Shown: piece by piece, positions 1 through 7,595 of the stretch
Numbering within the stretch: position 1 is the stretch's first letter
Layout: the number at the start of each line of letters is the position of its first letter
From: an uncultured Collinsella sp.
GTDB taxonomy: Bacteria > Actinomycetota > Coriobacteriia > Coriobacteriales > Coriobacteriaceae
Length of the DNA: 16,084 nucleotides
Assembly: GCA_902494535.1 (NCBI GenBank)
Contig: CABUTO010000044.1
Span: 1 to 16,084, forward strand
Direction of reading: 5' to 3'
The notes under the pieces: generated by a model
Database searches by the model: none
Told to the model about the DNA's origin: nothing
What the model saw: the letters and a program-made list of their open reading frames with translations, nothing else
Made by a program: the position numbers and the translations under genes

Positions 1-1
1 G

Positions 2-79
2 GCGCTCAAGGCCGTCGCGAGGAAGCGGCTCAGGGCGATATACGCCGTGATGCGCGACCGGGTGCCCTACCGGGAGTAG
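2..79 (+). CDS. IS110-family transposase, C-terminal end (truncated by the window edge)
   Basis: An open frame enters from the left edge and ends at TAG 77-79. The 25 visible residues include ARKRLRAIYAVMRDRVPY, which resembles the extreme C-terminus of IS110/IS116/IS902-type transposases (an RK-rich helix followed by a short hydrophobic helix and a Tyr close to the stop). In that family the C-terminal domain carries a catalytic serine and works with an N-terminal DEDD nuclease domain; neither is inside the window. The element's right end must lie to the right of position 79, but the family lacks conspicuous terminal inverted repeats, so I cannot fix it. It is one of only two genes here on the plus strand. 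The family call rests on a short tail and is moderate. Confidence 0.55.
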   Translation, partial: ALKAVARKRLRAIYAVMRDRVPYRE

Positions 80-179
80 CCCCGACGGTTGACAAAACTA
101 TAGGAACACCCAATGACTACTTTTCCTCCGTCCCCAAGGGATCATTATTGGACCGCCGATGTTTTGGTAATGCCAGCGA

Positions 180-279
180 GCGGGCACCAGAGCGAACAAA
201 TTGGCATGAAAAGAGGGCGGCATAGACCTTCTGGTCATGCCGCCCTCTTTGAATGACAAGTTGTCGCTCTGGTGCCCGC
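180..279. repeat. Nested palindrome (two concentric inverted repeats)
   Basis: The outer arms are a perfect 16-bp inverted repeat, GCGGGCACCAGAGCGA at 180-195 and its complement at 264-279. Inside lies a second perfect inverted repeat with 14-bp arms at 210-223 and 237-250. That inner stem continues, after one unpaired base, into GACC/GGTC (225-228 and 233-236) closed by TTCT. The whole 100-bp block can fold as a long two-tier cruciform or hairpin. It sits between the IS110-type transposase end and htpG, in a stretch (80-372) with no supported gene. The inner part looks like a bidirectional terminator; the outer arms are not explained by that. Confidence 0.8.
210..250. terminator. Probable bidirectional intrinsic terminator
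   Basis: A 14-bp perfect stem (AAAGAGGGCGGCAT and its complement) with an inner four-pair extension is flanked by A-runs on the left and TTT on the right. RNA from either strand would therefore end in a GC-rich hairpin followed by a short U-run. It could stop read-through from the transposase on plus and from htpG on minus. The U-tracts are only three or four bases, so efficiency is uncertain. Confidence 0.6.
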
Positions 280-294
280 GCAGCGTCGACTGGT

Positions 295-316
295 CCGCCG
301 TTCGTTAGAACGGCGG
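295..316. other. Small inverted repeat between the nested palindrome and the htpG end
   Basis: Perfect 8-bp arms CCGCCGTT (295-302) and AACGGCGG (309-316) enclose a 6-base loop. No T-run follows on either strand, so it is not a convincing terminator alone. The 10-mer GCAGCGTCGA also occurs twice around it, at 280-289 and 325-334. Confidence 0.5.
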
Positions 317-334
317 AACGAAGGGCAGCGTCGA

Positions 335-368
335 GTCGTTACGCGGTTTGGTAAAACCGCGTAACGAC
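335..368 (-). terminator. Strong hairpin just after the htpG stop (possible mRNA 3' end)
   Basis: Perfect 15-bp arms at 335-349 and 354-368 enclose a 4-base loop. The hairpin starts 4 nt past the htpG stop codon (373-375, minus strand). There is no U-tract after it on the minus strand, so it may be an mRNA 3'-end stabiliser or pause element rather than a classical intrinsic terminator; the hairpin at 210-250 is the better terminator. Confidence 0.45.
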
Positions 369-372
369 CCAA

Positions 373-2397
373 CTACATCAAGTTGCAAACAGCCGCCGCG
401 AAGGCAACGGGGTCCTCAGGGAGGATGCCCTCGACCAGCAGGGCCTGGTCATAGAGCAGACCGGAGTACTGCTTGATCTTGTCGGCGTCGCCTGCCTTCT
501 GGGCAGCGACAAGCTTGTCAAAGACCGGGTGCTTGGCGTTGAGCTCGAGCACGCGCTGGCTCTTGGGCATGCCGTCGGGCGCGCCCTCGGGTCCCCTCTG
601 GAGCACCTTCTCCATCTCGAGCGAAAGTGGGCCCTCGGTGGTGATGCAAGCGGGGGCATCGGTCAGGCGCGCGGAGACGGCAACTTTCTCGACCTTGTCA
701 CCGAGTGCCTCCTTCATAGCGCTAAAGAGGTCCTCGTTTTCCTTGGTGGCGTCCTCGGCCTCCTTCTTCTCGTCCTCGGTCGCCAGGTCAAGATCACCGG
801 TCGCGACGTTCTTGAGCTCCAGATGACGATCCTCGACCTCGGGCTCGGCACCGTCGGCCACAGCCTTCTCGGCAGCCTCGCGGGCAGCATCGTCCTCGTA
901 GATCTTGGGCATATCGGCGGCAACGTACTCACGCATAGCCTGGAACGTGAACTCATCCACATCTTGCGTCAGCAGCAGCACGTCATAGCCGCGGTCGAGC
1001 ACGCCCTTCACCACGGGCATCTTGGCCAGGCGCTCACGCGAGTCGCCGGCAGCATAGTAGATGGCCTTCTGGTCCTCGGGCATGCCCTTGGCATACTCGG
1101 CCAGGGTAATCATCTTCTGCTCCTTGGCAGACCAGAACAGCAGCAGGTCGGCGAGCTCATCGGCCTTCATGCCATAGCTCGAGTAGATGCCGTACTTAAG
1201 ACCGCGACCAAAGTTCTCAAAGAACTTCTCGTATGCCTCGCGGTCGTTGTCGCGCATGTCCTCGAGATCGGCGGTGATCTTCTTCTCGACACGCTTGGCA
1301 ATGGCCTTGAGCTGACGGTTCTGCTGCAGCGTCTCACGCGAAATATTGAGCGTCACGTCGGCAGAGTCCACGACACCGCGCACAAAGTTGTAGTAGTCGG
1401 GCAGCAGGTCGTCGCACTTCTCCATAATCAGCACGTTGGAGCTGTAGAGCGCCAGACCCTTCTCGTAGTCCTTGCTGTACAGATCGAACGGGGCGCGACC
1501 CGGCACAAACAGCAGGGCGTCGTACTCGAGCGTGCCCTCGGCGTGGAAGCTGATGGTGCGCGCCGGATCGTCAAAGTCGTGGAACGTGGACTTGTAGAAC
1601 TCGTCGTAGTCCTTCTGCTCAACATCGGAGCTGCGCTTTTTCCAAATCGGCGTCATGGAGTTGATGGTCTCGAGCTCCTGGTAGTCCTCATACTCGGGCT
1701 TGTAATCGTCGCCGGCGTCCTCGGGCTTGGGTTTCTGGCGGCTCTTGGACACCATCATCTGAATCGGGTAGCGCACATAGTTGCTGTACTGCTGAATCAG
1801 GCTCTTGAGGCCCCACTCGGTCAGGAAGCGATCGTAGGTCTCGGCCTCGCCGTCGGCATCGAGCTTCTCGTTCTCGCGCAGCGTCAGGATGACATCGGTA
1901 CCGTGCTCGGCGCGCTCGCCATCTTCGATGGTGTAACCCTCAAGACCATCAGACTCCCACACGTGAGCGGTGTCCTCGCCATAGGCGCGGCTCACGACCT
2001 TCACGTGGCTGGCGACCATAAAAGCCGAGTAGAAGCCCACGCCAAACTGGCCGATGATGTCGACATCCGAACCCTGCTGCTCGGCGTTCTCGGTCTTAAA
2101 CTCCTCGGAGCCGGAATGGGCGATGGTGCCCAGATTGCGCTCGAGCTCCTCGGCGGTCATGCCAATGCCGTTATCCGAGATGGTAATGGTGCGGGCGTCC
2201 TTATCAAAGGAGACGCGAATGGCCAGGTCGCCCTGGTCGATCTTGACGCTCGGGTCCTGCAGGCTCTTAAAGTTGAGCTTGTCGACGGCGTCGCTCGCGT
2301 TAGAGATAAGCTCGCGCAGGAAGATTTCCTTATTGGTGTAGATGGAGTTGATCATGAGGTCGAGCAGTTTTTTGCTCTCGGTCTTAAATTGACGCAT
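373..2397 (-). CDS. htpG: Molecular chaperone HtpG (bacterial Hsp90)
   Basis: A 674-residue ATP-dependent cytosolic chaperone of the GHKL superfamily; HtpG proteins remodel client proteins together with the DnaK system. The N-terminal ATPase domain shows E29, N33 and D36 in ELISNASDA, the nucleotide motif DNGIGM at 75-80, and a glycine-rich lid segment GQFGVGFYSAF. The middle domain carries LYSSNVLIMEK and the conserved NISRE segment, whose Arg contacts the ATP gamma-phosphate in this family. Length is slightly above the usual 620-640, with a Glu/Asp/Lys-rich stretch near residues 500-560. The start ATG at 2395-2397 follows AAAGGA with about 6 nt spacing. I see no CIRCE or HAIR operator upstream, so heat-shock control by HrcA or HspR is not supported. 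It appears to be transcribed alone. Confidence 0.97.
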   Translation of the reverse strand: MRQFKTESKKLLDLMINSIYTNKEIFLRELISNASDAVDKLNFKSLQDPSVKIDQGDLAIRVSFDKDARTITISDNGIGMTAEELERNLGTIAHSGSEEFKTENAEQQGSDVDIIGQFGVGFYSAFMVASHVKVVSRAYGEDTAHVWESDGLEGYTIEDGERAEHGTDVILTLRENEKLDADGEAETYDRFLTEWGLKSLIQQYSNYVRYPIQMMVSKSRQKPKPEDAGDDYKPEYEDYQELETINSMTPIWKKRSSDVEQKDYDEFYKSTFHDFDDPARTISFHAEGTLEYDALLFVPGRAPFDLYSKDYEKGLALYSSNVLIMEKCDDLLPDYYNFVRGVVDSADVTLNISRETLQQNRQLKAIAKRVEKKITADLEDMRDNDREAYEKFFENFGRGLKYGIYSSYGMKADELADLLLFWSAKEQKMITLAEYAKGMPEDQKAIYYAAGDSRERLAKMPVVKGVLDRGYDVLLLTQDVDEFTFQAMREYVAADMPKIYEDDAAREAAEKAVADGAEPEVEDRHLELKNVATGDLDLATEDEKKEAEDATKENEDLFSAMKEALGDKVEKVAVSARLTDAPACITTEGPLSLEMEKVLQRGPEGAPDGMPKSQRVLELNAKHPVFDKLVAAQKAGDADKIKQYSGLLYDQALLVEGILPEDPVAFAAAVCNLM

Positions 2398-2599
2398 GTG
2401 CAGTCCTTTCGCGCTACCCCCGCCCGCAAAAACGGCCCGGTCGCCCGAGCCGCATCGCAGACCTGCTATGTTCAGACTTAGATTTTATAACCCATTAGCG
2501 CGCATATATACATACGGAATCGAAAAACTGTATGTCTAAGCGCTCCGATGCACCAATTGCCAAGGAGTGTCCCAAACTGCCGGCAGGAAAGGAACGTCC
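2398..2599 (-). promoter_or_regulatory. Leader and putative promoter region of htpG
   Basis: This 202-bp gene-free gap separates the GNAT remnant from htpG. On the minus strand TATAAAAT (plus 2482-2489) is a good -10 candidate; no strong -35 lies 17 bp upstream. That leaves a leader of about 80 nt with a very C/G-rich middle. A 6-bp inverted repeat, ACATAC (2510-2515) and GTATGT (2530-2535), lies upstream of the -10. Assignment is by position and base composition only. Confidence 0.35.
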
Positions 2600-3100
2600 C
2601 TATCTGCCATCTACGCGCTTGGCCATCCAAGCATGGGGCTGGCCCTCGTCTTCGTAGTCCACCGGGGCAATCTGCGTGTAGCCCGCCTTGGCATAGAGCG
2701 GCAGCACGTATTCCTGAGCATGCAGCTTAATGAGCTTGGCGCCGGCATCACGCGCGCACGTATCACTGGCCTCGACAATCTTGCTCGCCAAACCGCGACG
2801 GCGCATGCTCGGCAGCACGGCCACGCGCCCCATAATGTAGGTCTACCCCGCCGCGACACCTTCGTCCAAGTCGCACGCCGGCGACACCGGAGCCTCTGCG
2901 TCAGCCGCGCGCTCAAGCTCTTCGGGAAACACGCGCGAGCAACCGGCAAGCTCGCCGTCTACATAGAGCGTCACATGAATGCAGTTCGGATCCTCGTCGA
3001 TAGCGTCGAACTCATTCTCGTAGCCCTGCTCGTCCATAAAAACGACGCGGCGCACCAACGCCGCGTCATCAAAGTATCCCGTCTTAAGTTGGATATCCAT
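2600..3100 (-). pseudogene. GNAT-family N-acetyltransferase interrupted by an in-frame amber codon
   Basis: Two reading segments in the same frame, 2843-3100 (85 residues) and 2600-2833 (77 residues), together make a complete small GNAT protein of the YjcF/ElaA kind. The first contains VVFMDEQGYENEFDAIDEDP and a beta-hairpin VTLYVDGELAGCSRVF. The second has the acetyl-CoA-binding loop MRRRGLASK and a C-terminal LYAKAGY motif. They are separated only by TAG at 2843-2845, followed in frame by Thr-Tyr-Ile-Met-Gly-Arg-Val. A single C-to-T change from CAG (Gln) would explain it. The start ATG (3098-3100) has a good AAAGGG site and lies 38 nt after cpsB, so it may share that operon. The stop removes the cofactor-binding half, so activity is unlikely unless the downstream ATG at 2831-2833 is used. 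A sequencing error cannot be excluded. Confidence 0.8.
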
Positions 3101-3138
3101 GCTGCCCTTTCATTCAATGCGAACGTTAGGGACAGATT

Positions 3139-3789
3139 TTAGCGAAAATGAGCTCCGCGCACGCTAAACTTCGCGCGAGCCTTCGCCAGGCAGTCGTAAT
3201 GACCCACGTTATGGGCATCGCTCGCGATGAAGCTGTACAGGTTCTGATCGAACAGGCGCTGTGCCGGCTTTTTCTCGCGACCAAAGCGACCGCCGGCAAT
3301 AAAGTCCGCCGAAGCCTGCAGCTTGCAGCCCATATCGACCAGGCGCTCCGCCACGCTTACATCCTTTTGAACCGCACGATAGCGCTCAGGATGAGCGATG
3401 ATCACCTGGTAGCCACGGCACTGCAAATCGTAAATCGTGTTCTCGTACTCTCTAAACGCATACGCATCGGCATGCGTCGAAAGCTCGAGCAGAAACTCGT
3501 TGGTCCCATCGAAATGCAAGTGCTCCGCGGCATCGATGCCAAGCTCAACGAGCTTTCGATGGTTGACCTCGAAGCCCATCTGGAGCGGAAAACCGTCAGC
3601 GTTATCACGCAGCAGCTCAAAGGCATCCCACATCTTGTCGTAATCAAAATAGGGATCACGGCAGTGAGGAGTGCAAACGATTCTGGTTACACCGGCCCGC
3701 TTGGCAGCCTCGAGCATCGCCAAGCTCTCATCGAGATCGGCGGCGCCGTCGTCTACACCCGGCAAGATATGGCAATGAATGTCACGCAT
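3139..3789 (-). CDS. cpsB: PHP-type tyrosine-protein phosphatase, CpsB/CapC/YwqE family
   Basis: A 216-residue metal-dependent phosphatase of the PHP superfamily. In the capsule systems of Gram-positive bacteria it removes phosphate from the tyrosine cluster of the partner kinase and so resets polymer export. The N-terminus has the metal motif HCHILPGVDDGA (H5, H7, D13, D14). Further ligand positions are visible at H42 (CTPHC), H133 (HPERYR), and D191/H193 (SDAHN). Length is a little below the 240-250 usual for the family. It starts at ATG 3787-3789, 17 nt after the kinase stop, with only a weak AAGG site about 10 nt upstream, so translation may be coupled. The order copolymerase-kinase-phosphatase on one strand indicates an operon. 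Confidence 0.92.
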   Translation of the reverse strand: MRDIHCHILPGVDDGAADLDESLAMLEAAKRAGVTRIVCTPHCRDPYFDYDKMWDAFELLRDNADGFPLQMGFEVNHRKLVELGIDAAEHLHFDGTNEFLLELSTHADAYAFREYENTIYDLQCRGYQVIIAHPERYRAVQKDVSVAERLVDMGCKLQASADFIAGGRFGREKKPAQRLFDQNLYSFIASDAHNVGHYDCLAKARAKFSVRGAHFR

Positions 3790-3806
3790 AGGTCAGCCTT
3801 AATCAA

Positions 3807-4544
3807 CTAAACGTTTGCTCGGTTGGTGAAGATGCCCTTTTTGGAAGTCCCCTGATCGTCGGAGCCCTTCTTCACCTTCTTACCGTCCTTGGTGTAGTAG
3901 GAGTAGTAGTACTCGCTGGTCTCGGTCTCGCAGTAGTTCATAACGGTACCGATGAGCTTGACCTTCTCGGACTTCTTAAGCTGACCGATGGCGTTGAGCG
4001 CCTCCTCGCGCTTGGTGAAATCCTCACGCACGACGAAAAGCGCACCGTCGGTCAGACTTGCGATCTCGGCAGCATCGATGAAGGTGCCGACCGGGGGAGC
4101 ATCAAAGATGACGTACTGGAACTTGGCAGACAGTGCCTTTACCAGCTTGGCAAAGCGGTGAGAGACGATGATGTCAGCAGGATTGGGAATATGCGGCTCG
4201 GCATCGAGGAAGTAGAAGTTCTTCTGACCCGTCTCGACAATTGCCTGGTCAATGGAGATCTGCTCGGAAAGGACCGCATAGAGTCCGCCGCGGGAGCGGA
4301 CACCGAGCATATCGGCAAGGGACCTGCGGCGCATATCGGCCTCGACCAGGAGCACGGACTTGCCGCTCGTGGCGATTGCCTGAGCAAGGTTAACGGAAAC
4401 CGTAGACTTGCCCTCGTTGGGAATCGAGGAGGTAACGGTGATGGTGCGAATGGGGTCGTCCACGCTCGCAAAGCGGATGTTGGCCAGAAGGGTCTTGGCG
4501 GCATTCTGTACAACGAGCTTATCGGTGTTCTTTGCCTTAGCCAT
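3807..4544 (-). CDS. cpsD: Bacterial tyrosine (BY) kinase, CpsD/CapB family
   Basis: A 245-residue P-loop autokinase of capsule or exopolysaccharide assembly that works at the membrane with a CpsC-type activator. Walker A is SSIPNEGKST (39-48), Walker A' is VLLVEADMRR (64-73) and Walker B is VIFDAPPVG (145-153). The C-terminal tail has the tyrosine cluster YYYSYY (212-217), the expected autophosphorylation site, followed by a Lys-rich segment. There is no membrane domain, as expected for the Gram-positive type in which activator and kinase are separate proteins. ATG 4542-4544 is only 2 nt past the stop of the activator gene, so the two are almost certainly translated together. The copolymerase upstream and phosphatase downstream complete the trio. 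Confidence 0.95.
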   Translation of the reverse strand: MAKAKNTDKLVVQNAAKTLLANIRFASVDDPIRTITVTSSIPNEGKSTVSVNLAQAIATSGKSVLLVEADMRRRSLADMLGVRSRGGLYAVLSEQISIDQAIVETGQKNFYFLDAEPHIPNPADIIVSHRFAKLVKALSAKFQYVIFDAPPVGTFIDAAEIASLTDGALFVVREDFTKREEALNAIGQLKKSEKVKLIGTVMNYCETETSEYYYSYYTKDGKKVKKGSDDQGTSKKGIFTNRANV

Positions 4545-4546
4545 GC

Positions 4547-5203
4547 CTATTTACCACCTTTCATAGCCGGAATTCGGCCAACAACGGGAATGCCCAGGAG
4601 CTCTTCTGCCTCTTCGGCACCGCGGATGCGGGTGTTGAGCATGTCTGCCAAAACGACATAGGCAACTGCGATAAAGATGCCCGCGAGGAACGCGACAGCA
4701 ACGTACAGCATACGCTTGGGACCGCTGGGGGCTTCGGAGGTCTTAGCCTCGTCGATAACGTTGATGCTCTGGGCAGCGCCGACGTTCTGAGCGACCGTAC
4801 TCACCGAGCTGGCCATGGCCTTTGCGACCTTAGCCGTCTCCTTGGCATCGGTGCCGGTAACCGAAAGCGTAATGACACGCGTGGTGGTCTCGGAGGAAAC
4901 AGACACCTTGTAGTCATCCAGATCGGTGAGGCCCAGTTCATTGGCTGCGCCGCTCTTAACGCTATCGCTATCCAGCAGCGTGGCGATATCGTTGGAAAGC
5001 ATCTGGCTCGCCGAGAGATCGTTATAGCTCATCTGACCGCTATCGTCGGTCTTGGCGAGAATGTACATGCTCGTCGTCGCGGTGTAGGTGTTGTCCATCG
5101 CAACAAAGGACACGATGCCCATGGCGATCGCGCAGACCACCGGAAGGGTGATGACCAGCTTAAGGTGCTTTTTGAGCAGCTGGAACAGTTCGAGAAGGGT
5201 CAT
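4547..5203 (-). CDS. cpsC: Wzz-family polysaccharide co-polymerase / BY-kinase activator, CpsC/CapA type
   Basis: A 218-residue membrane protein that sets polysaccharide chain length and activates the BY-kinase in related systems. It opens with the family's LLELFQLLKKHLKLV, has a first membrane segment near residues 15-35, an extracytoplasmic domain of about 125 residues, a proline motif (P159-P162) just before a second membrane segment near 164-186, and a cytoplasmic tail ending GIPVVGRIP. In such proteins this tail contacts the kinase. ATG 5201-5203 follows AAAGG at about 9 nt. It is the first gene of the operon cpsC-cpsD-cpsB. No glycosyltransferase, flippase or polymerase gene is adjacent, so the trio may act on a polymer made elsewhere on the chromosome. 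Confidence 0.93.
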   Translation of the reverse strand: MTLLELFQLLKKHLKLVITLPVVCAIAMGIVSFVAMDNTYTATTSMYILAKTDDSGQMSYNDLSASQMLSNDIATLLDSDSVKSGAANELGLTDLDDYKVSVSSETTTRVITLSVTGTDAKETAKVAKAMASSVSTVAQNVGAAQSINVIDEAKTSEAPSGPKRMLYVAVAFLAGIFIAVAYVVLADMLNTRIRGAEEAEELLGIPVVGRIPAMKGGK

Positions 5204-5344
5204 GCAGCTTGCCTTTCATTTCCCCAGTTCGGATTGACAAAACTGTCCGTATGTTATCGCATCTTTTTACCGAGACCAAACTCTATACATAAGAAACAGG
5301 CTCTCCTGTAAAAATGTCGGAAGCAATCGTAAAATTGCACAACA
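5204..5344 (-). promoter_or_regulatory. Upstream region of the cps operon (weak promoter call)
   Basis: The minus strand has TTTACA (plus 5307-5312) as a possible -35, with TATGTA (5286-5291) or TATAGA (5282-5287) as possible -10 elements; the spacings of 15 and 19 are both imperfect. A short inverted repeat, ACAGG-CTCT-CCTGT (5296-5309), lies between them and could be an operator. The leader would be about 80 nt. A consensus-like TTGACA on the plus strand at 5235-5240 has no gene to drive. Confidence 0.3.
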
Positions 5345-5373
5345 ACGCCGCACCCGAAAGTCAAATGCGGCGT
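5345..5373 (-). terminator. Probable terminator of the phoB-phoR operon
   Basis: Perfect 8-bp arms ACGCCGCA (5345-5352) and TGCGGCGT (5366-5373) with a 13-base loop. On the minus strand the stem is followed by a T-rich stretch (TTGTTGTGCAATTTT). It lies 25 nt past the kinase stop codon. Confidence 0.6.
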
Positions 5374-5398
5374 CTACATCAATATCTATGTTGTATCG

Positions 5399-6823
5399 CT
5401 ATGCGAATGGCTCGTCCTGCTGTATGGGAAACCTCACCGTAATGGTGGTTCCCACGCCCAACTCACTCGACAGATCGAGCGTGGCGTGATGATACAGGGC
5501 CGCATGCTTGACAATGGCAAGCCCCAGACCGGTTCCGCCGCGTGCCTTGGACCTACTCTTGTCCACGCGATAGAACCGCTCAAATACCTTGCCCTGTTCT
5601 TCAGGCGCGATACCGATTCCCGTGTCGGCGACCGCAAGGAACGGATGGCCTTCGTCATTGGTGCCGCACTGCAGCGTAACCGTACCGCCGGGTCGATTGT
5701 AGCGGATGGCGTTGCTTGCCAGATTATAGATGAGCTCGTCGATCAAGCGCGACACGCCTTCGATGACCACAGGCTTGGTCTCATGACTTATCGTCACATT
5801 CGCCTGACGGGCGACCTGTTCAAGACGCTGCTCAACCGCGTAGATGGCACGCGAGAGCTCAATAGGCTCCGTGGACCCAATGGGCACCGCCTCGCCCTCA
5901 GTTGCACGCTCGGCCTCGTCCAAGTTAGACAGCGTAAGGATGTCGTTGACAAGCGCTGCCAAGCGGCCCGCCTCACGATAGATGCGACCGCCAAAGTTGC
6001 GCAGGTCGTCCTCGCCCTCGACCATGCCGTTTGCGATGAGCTCGGCATAGCCCGAAATCGCCGTAAGCGGCGTCTTGAGCTCATGGGTGATATTCGCCGT
6101 GAACTCGCGGCGCATACGGTCGTTGTCCGCTAGCACCGCCATTTGGCGCTTGAGTTCCTGGCGCTGCGACTCGATACGCTCAAGCATGGGGACCATCTCG
6201 GCATAGGCGTGCTCATAGCTACGGCGTGGGTGGTCCAAATCCACCTCTTGCAACGGCGCGATGATGGCACGGGACTCGCGGCGCGCCATAAAAAACGAGA
6301 GTACCGCACCCGCTGCTGCGATAAGCAGCATCGGCGCCACCATCGACAGCAAAATCGCCGCAACGCCAGGCTGGGCCTGCGCCAAGCGGACAACCTGGCC
6401 GTTATCAAGGGCGACGGCGCGATACAGCATAATCTCGTCGAGCGTAGAGCTTGCGCGCTCCGCGGAACCCAAACCACTCTCAAAGGCCTCGATGACCTCG
6501 GGGCGATCGCCATGGTTGGGCAGTGTGGAAGGCGACGCCTCGTTGTCGTAGGCAACCGATCCATCCTTGTTAATCAGCGTGATGCGCAAGTCCTCGCGAT
6601 CGAGGCTACGCAAGAACGGGATGGGCTCCTGCTGTTCGTCGAGAGCGGCAGCAATGAGCTCGGTTTCCTGCGCCAGATTGGCACTCGTGGCATCCGCCAA
6701 GGTGTTTTGCACAAAGAACGCACCCAGCACCGTAAACGCCACGATAACCGCCATGGCGCAGACAAAGATCGTCACAAAAACGCGGTGCGACAGCGTATGT
6801 TTTCCCTGGGGGGCGAAGACCAC
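5399..6823 (-). CDS. phoR: PhoR-like sensor histidine kinase
   Basis: A 474-residue membrane histidine kinase. A first membrane segment (about 14-37) and a second (about 154-178) bracket an extracytoplasmic sensor of about 115 residues. A linker and coiled stretch (200-235) lead to the H-box ITHELKTPLT with phosphoacceptor H247. The ATPase domain shows the N-box around N367-N371, DTGIG at 400-404, FERFYRVD, and the G-rich GGTGLGL at 429-435. The domain order fits the PhoR/ResE group. The start is GTG 6821-6823, preceded by GGAGGAG at about 8 nt and only 3 nt after the regulator's stop, so translation is coupled. The neighbour pstB supports phosphate sensing, but the sensor domain itself shows no recognisable ligand motif. 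Confidence 0.93.
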   Translation of the reverse strand: MVFAPQGKHTLSHRVFVTIFVCAMAVIVAFTVLGAFFVQNTLADATSANLAQETELIAAALDEQQEPIPFLRSLDREDLRITLINKDGSVAYDNEASPSTLPNHGDRPEVIEAFESGLGSAERASSTLDEIMLYRAVALDNGQVVRLAQAQPGVAAILLSMVAPMLLIAAAGAVLSFFMARRESRAIIAPLQEVDLDHPRRSYEHAYAEMVPMLERIESQRQELKRQMAVLADNDRMRREFTANITHELKTPLTAISGYAELIANGMVEGEDDLRNFGGRIYREAGRLAALVNDILTLSNLDEAERATEGEAVPIGSTEPIELSRAIYAVEQRLEQVARQANVTISHETKPVVIEGVSRLIDELIYNLASNAIRYNRPGGTVTLQCGTNDEGHPFLAVADTGIGIAPEEQGKVFERFYRVDKSRSKARGGTGLGLAIVKHAALYHHATLDLSSELGVGTTITVRFPIQQDEPFA

Positions 6824-6826
6824 GGG

Positions 6827-7555
6827 TTACTCCTCCGATGCGGTGGCCGCGGTGTCGTCACCTTCGGCACCATCACCGGCAGAAGGCTCGGCCAAGCGGT
6901 AGCCCACGCCGCGCACGGTCTCGATGGCGCCGGCATGCTCGCCCAGTTTTTGGCGAAGCGTCTGCACGTGCACGTCAACGGTGCGCGAACCGCCGTCGAA
7001 GTCCCAGCCCCACACGCTCTGCAGCAACGACTCGCGGGTAAAAACCACGCCGGGCTTGCGCATGAGGTATTCGAGCAGGTCGAACTCGCGCAGGGTGAGC
7101 TTAAGCGGCTCGCCGGCAACGGTCACCTCGCGATGGCTGGGCGAGAGCACGATGTCGCCCACGCTGAGCACATCGCTCGCCTGCTTGACCATGCCGCCGC
7201 GACGCAGCAGTGCGCGGCAGCGGCTCGCAAGCTCCATGAGCGAAAACGGCTTAGTCAGGTAATCGTCGGCACCGCCATCGAGCGCCATCACCTTGTCGAG
7301 CTCGGTATCCTTGGCGGTAAGCATCATGATGGGCACCGTCGCCGTCAGGCGGTCGGCACGCAGGCGACGCATAATCGCCAAGCCATCGGTATCGGGCAGC
7401 ATGATATCGAGCAGTACAGCATCGGGTACCCGTCGCGCCACGGCAGCCTTAAACTCACCGTCGCACGAAAAGCCCTCGGCCTCGATCCCCTGCTTGCGCA
7501 GTGCATAGACCGTCAAATCCCTGATGTTGTCATCGTCCTCGACGTAATAGATCAT
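6827..7555 (-). CDS. phoB: PhoB/PhoP-like response regulator (OmpR family)
   Basis: A 242-residue transcription regulator: receiver domain with acidic pocket EDDD (6-9), phosphoacceptor D50 (LLDIMLP), T80 and K102, then a winged-helix DNA-binding domain ending near GVGYRL, and an acidic Gly/Asp/Ala tail. I start it at ATG 7553-7555, which has AAAGGGG about 6 nt upstream. An earlier in-frame ATG at 7577-7579 would add 8 residues before the conserved start of the receiver fold but has no ribosome site. It is the first of two coupled genes with the kinase. pstB lies 64 nt upstream on the same strand, and a perfect 14-bp palindrome sits in that gap. Phosphate control is inferred from context. Confidence 0.93.
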   Translation of the reverse strand: MIYYVEDDDNIRDLTVYALRKQGIEAEGFSCDGEFKAAVARRVPDAVLLDIMLPDTDGLAIMRRLRADRLTATVPIMMLTAKDTELDKVMALDGGADDYLTKPFSLMELASRCRALLRRGGMVKQASDVLSVGDIVLSPSHREVTVAGEPLKLTLREFDLLEYLMRKPGVVFTRESLLQSVWGWDFDGGSRTVDVHVQTLRQKLGEHAGAIETVRGVGYRLAEPSAGDGAEGDDTAATASEE

Positions 7556-7595
7556 GTTGAACCCCTTTGCGGCCGGCATGACCGCATCTTAACCC

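Noticed and set aside
529..2481. A 650-codon open frame on the plus strand opposite htpG
   Set aside because: It lies wholly antisense to a clear htpG coding region, has low-complexity Leu/Val/Gly/His composition typical of antisense frames in GC-rich DNA, and no domain or ribosome site.
2510..2535. 6-bp inverted repeat ahead of htpG as a heat-shock operator
   Set aside because: It matches neither the CIRCE nor the HAIR consensus, and short arms with a 14-bp gap are expected by chance.
5235..5240. TTGACA hexamer on the plus strand upstream of cpsC
   Set aside because: No matching -10 at proper spacing and no plus-strand gene downstream.
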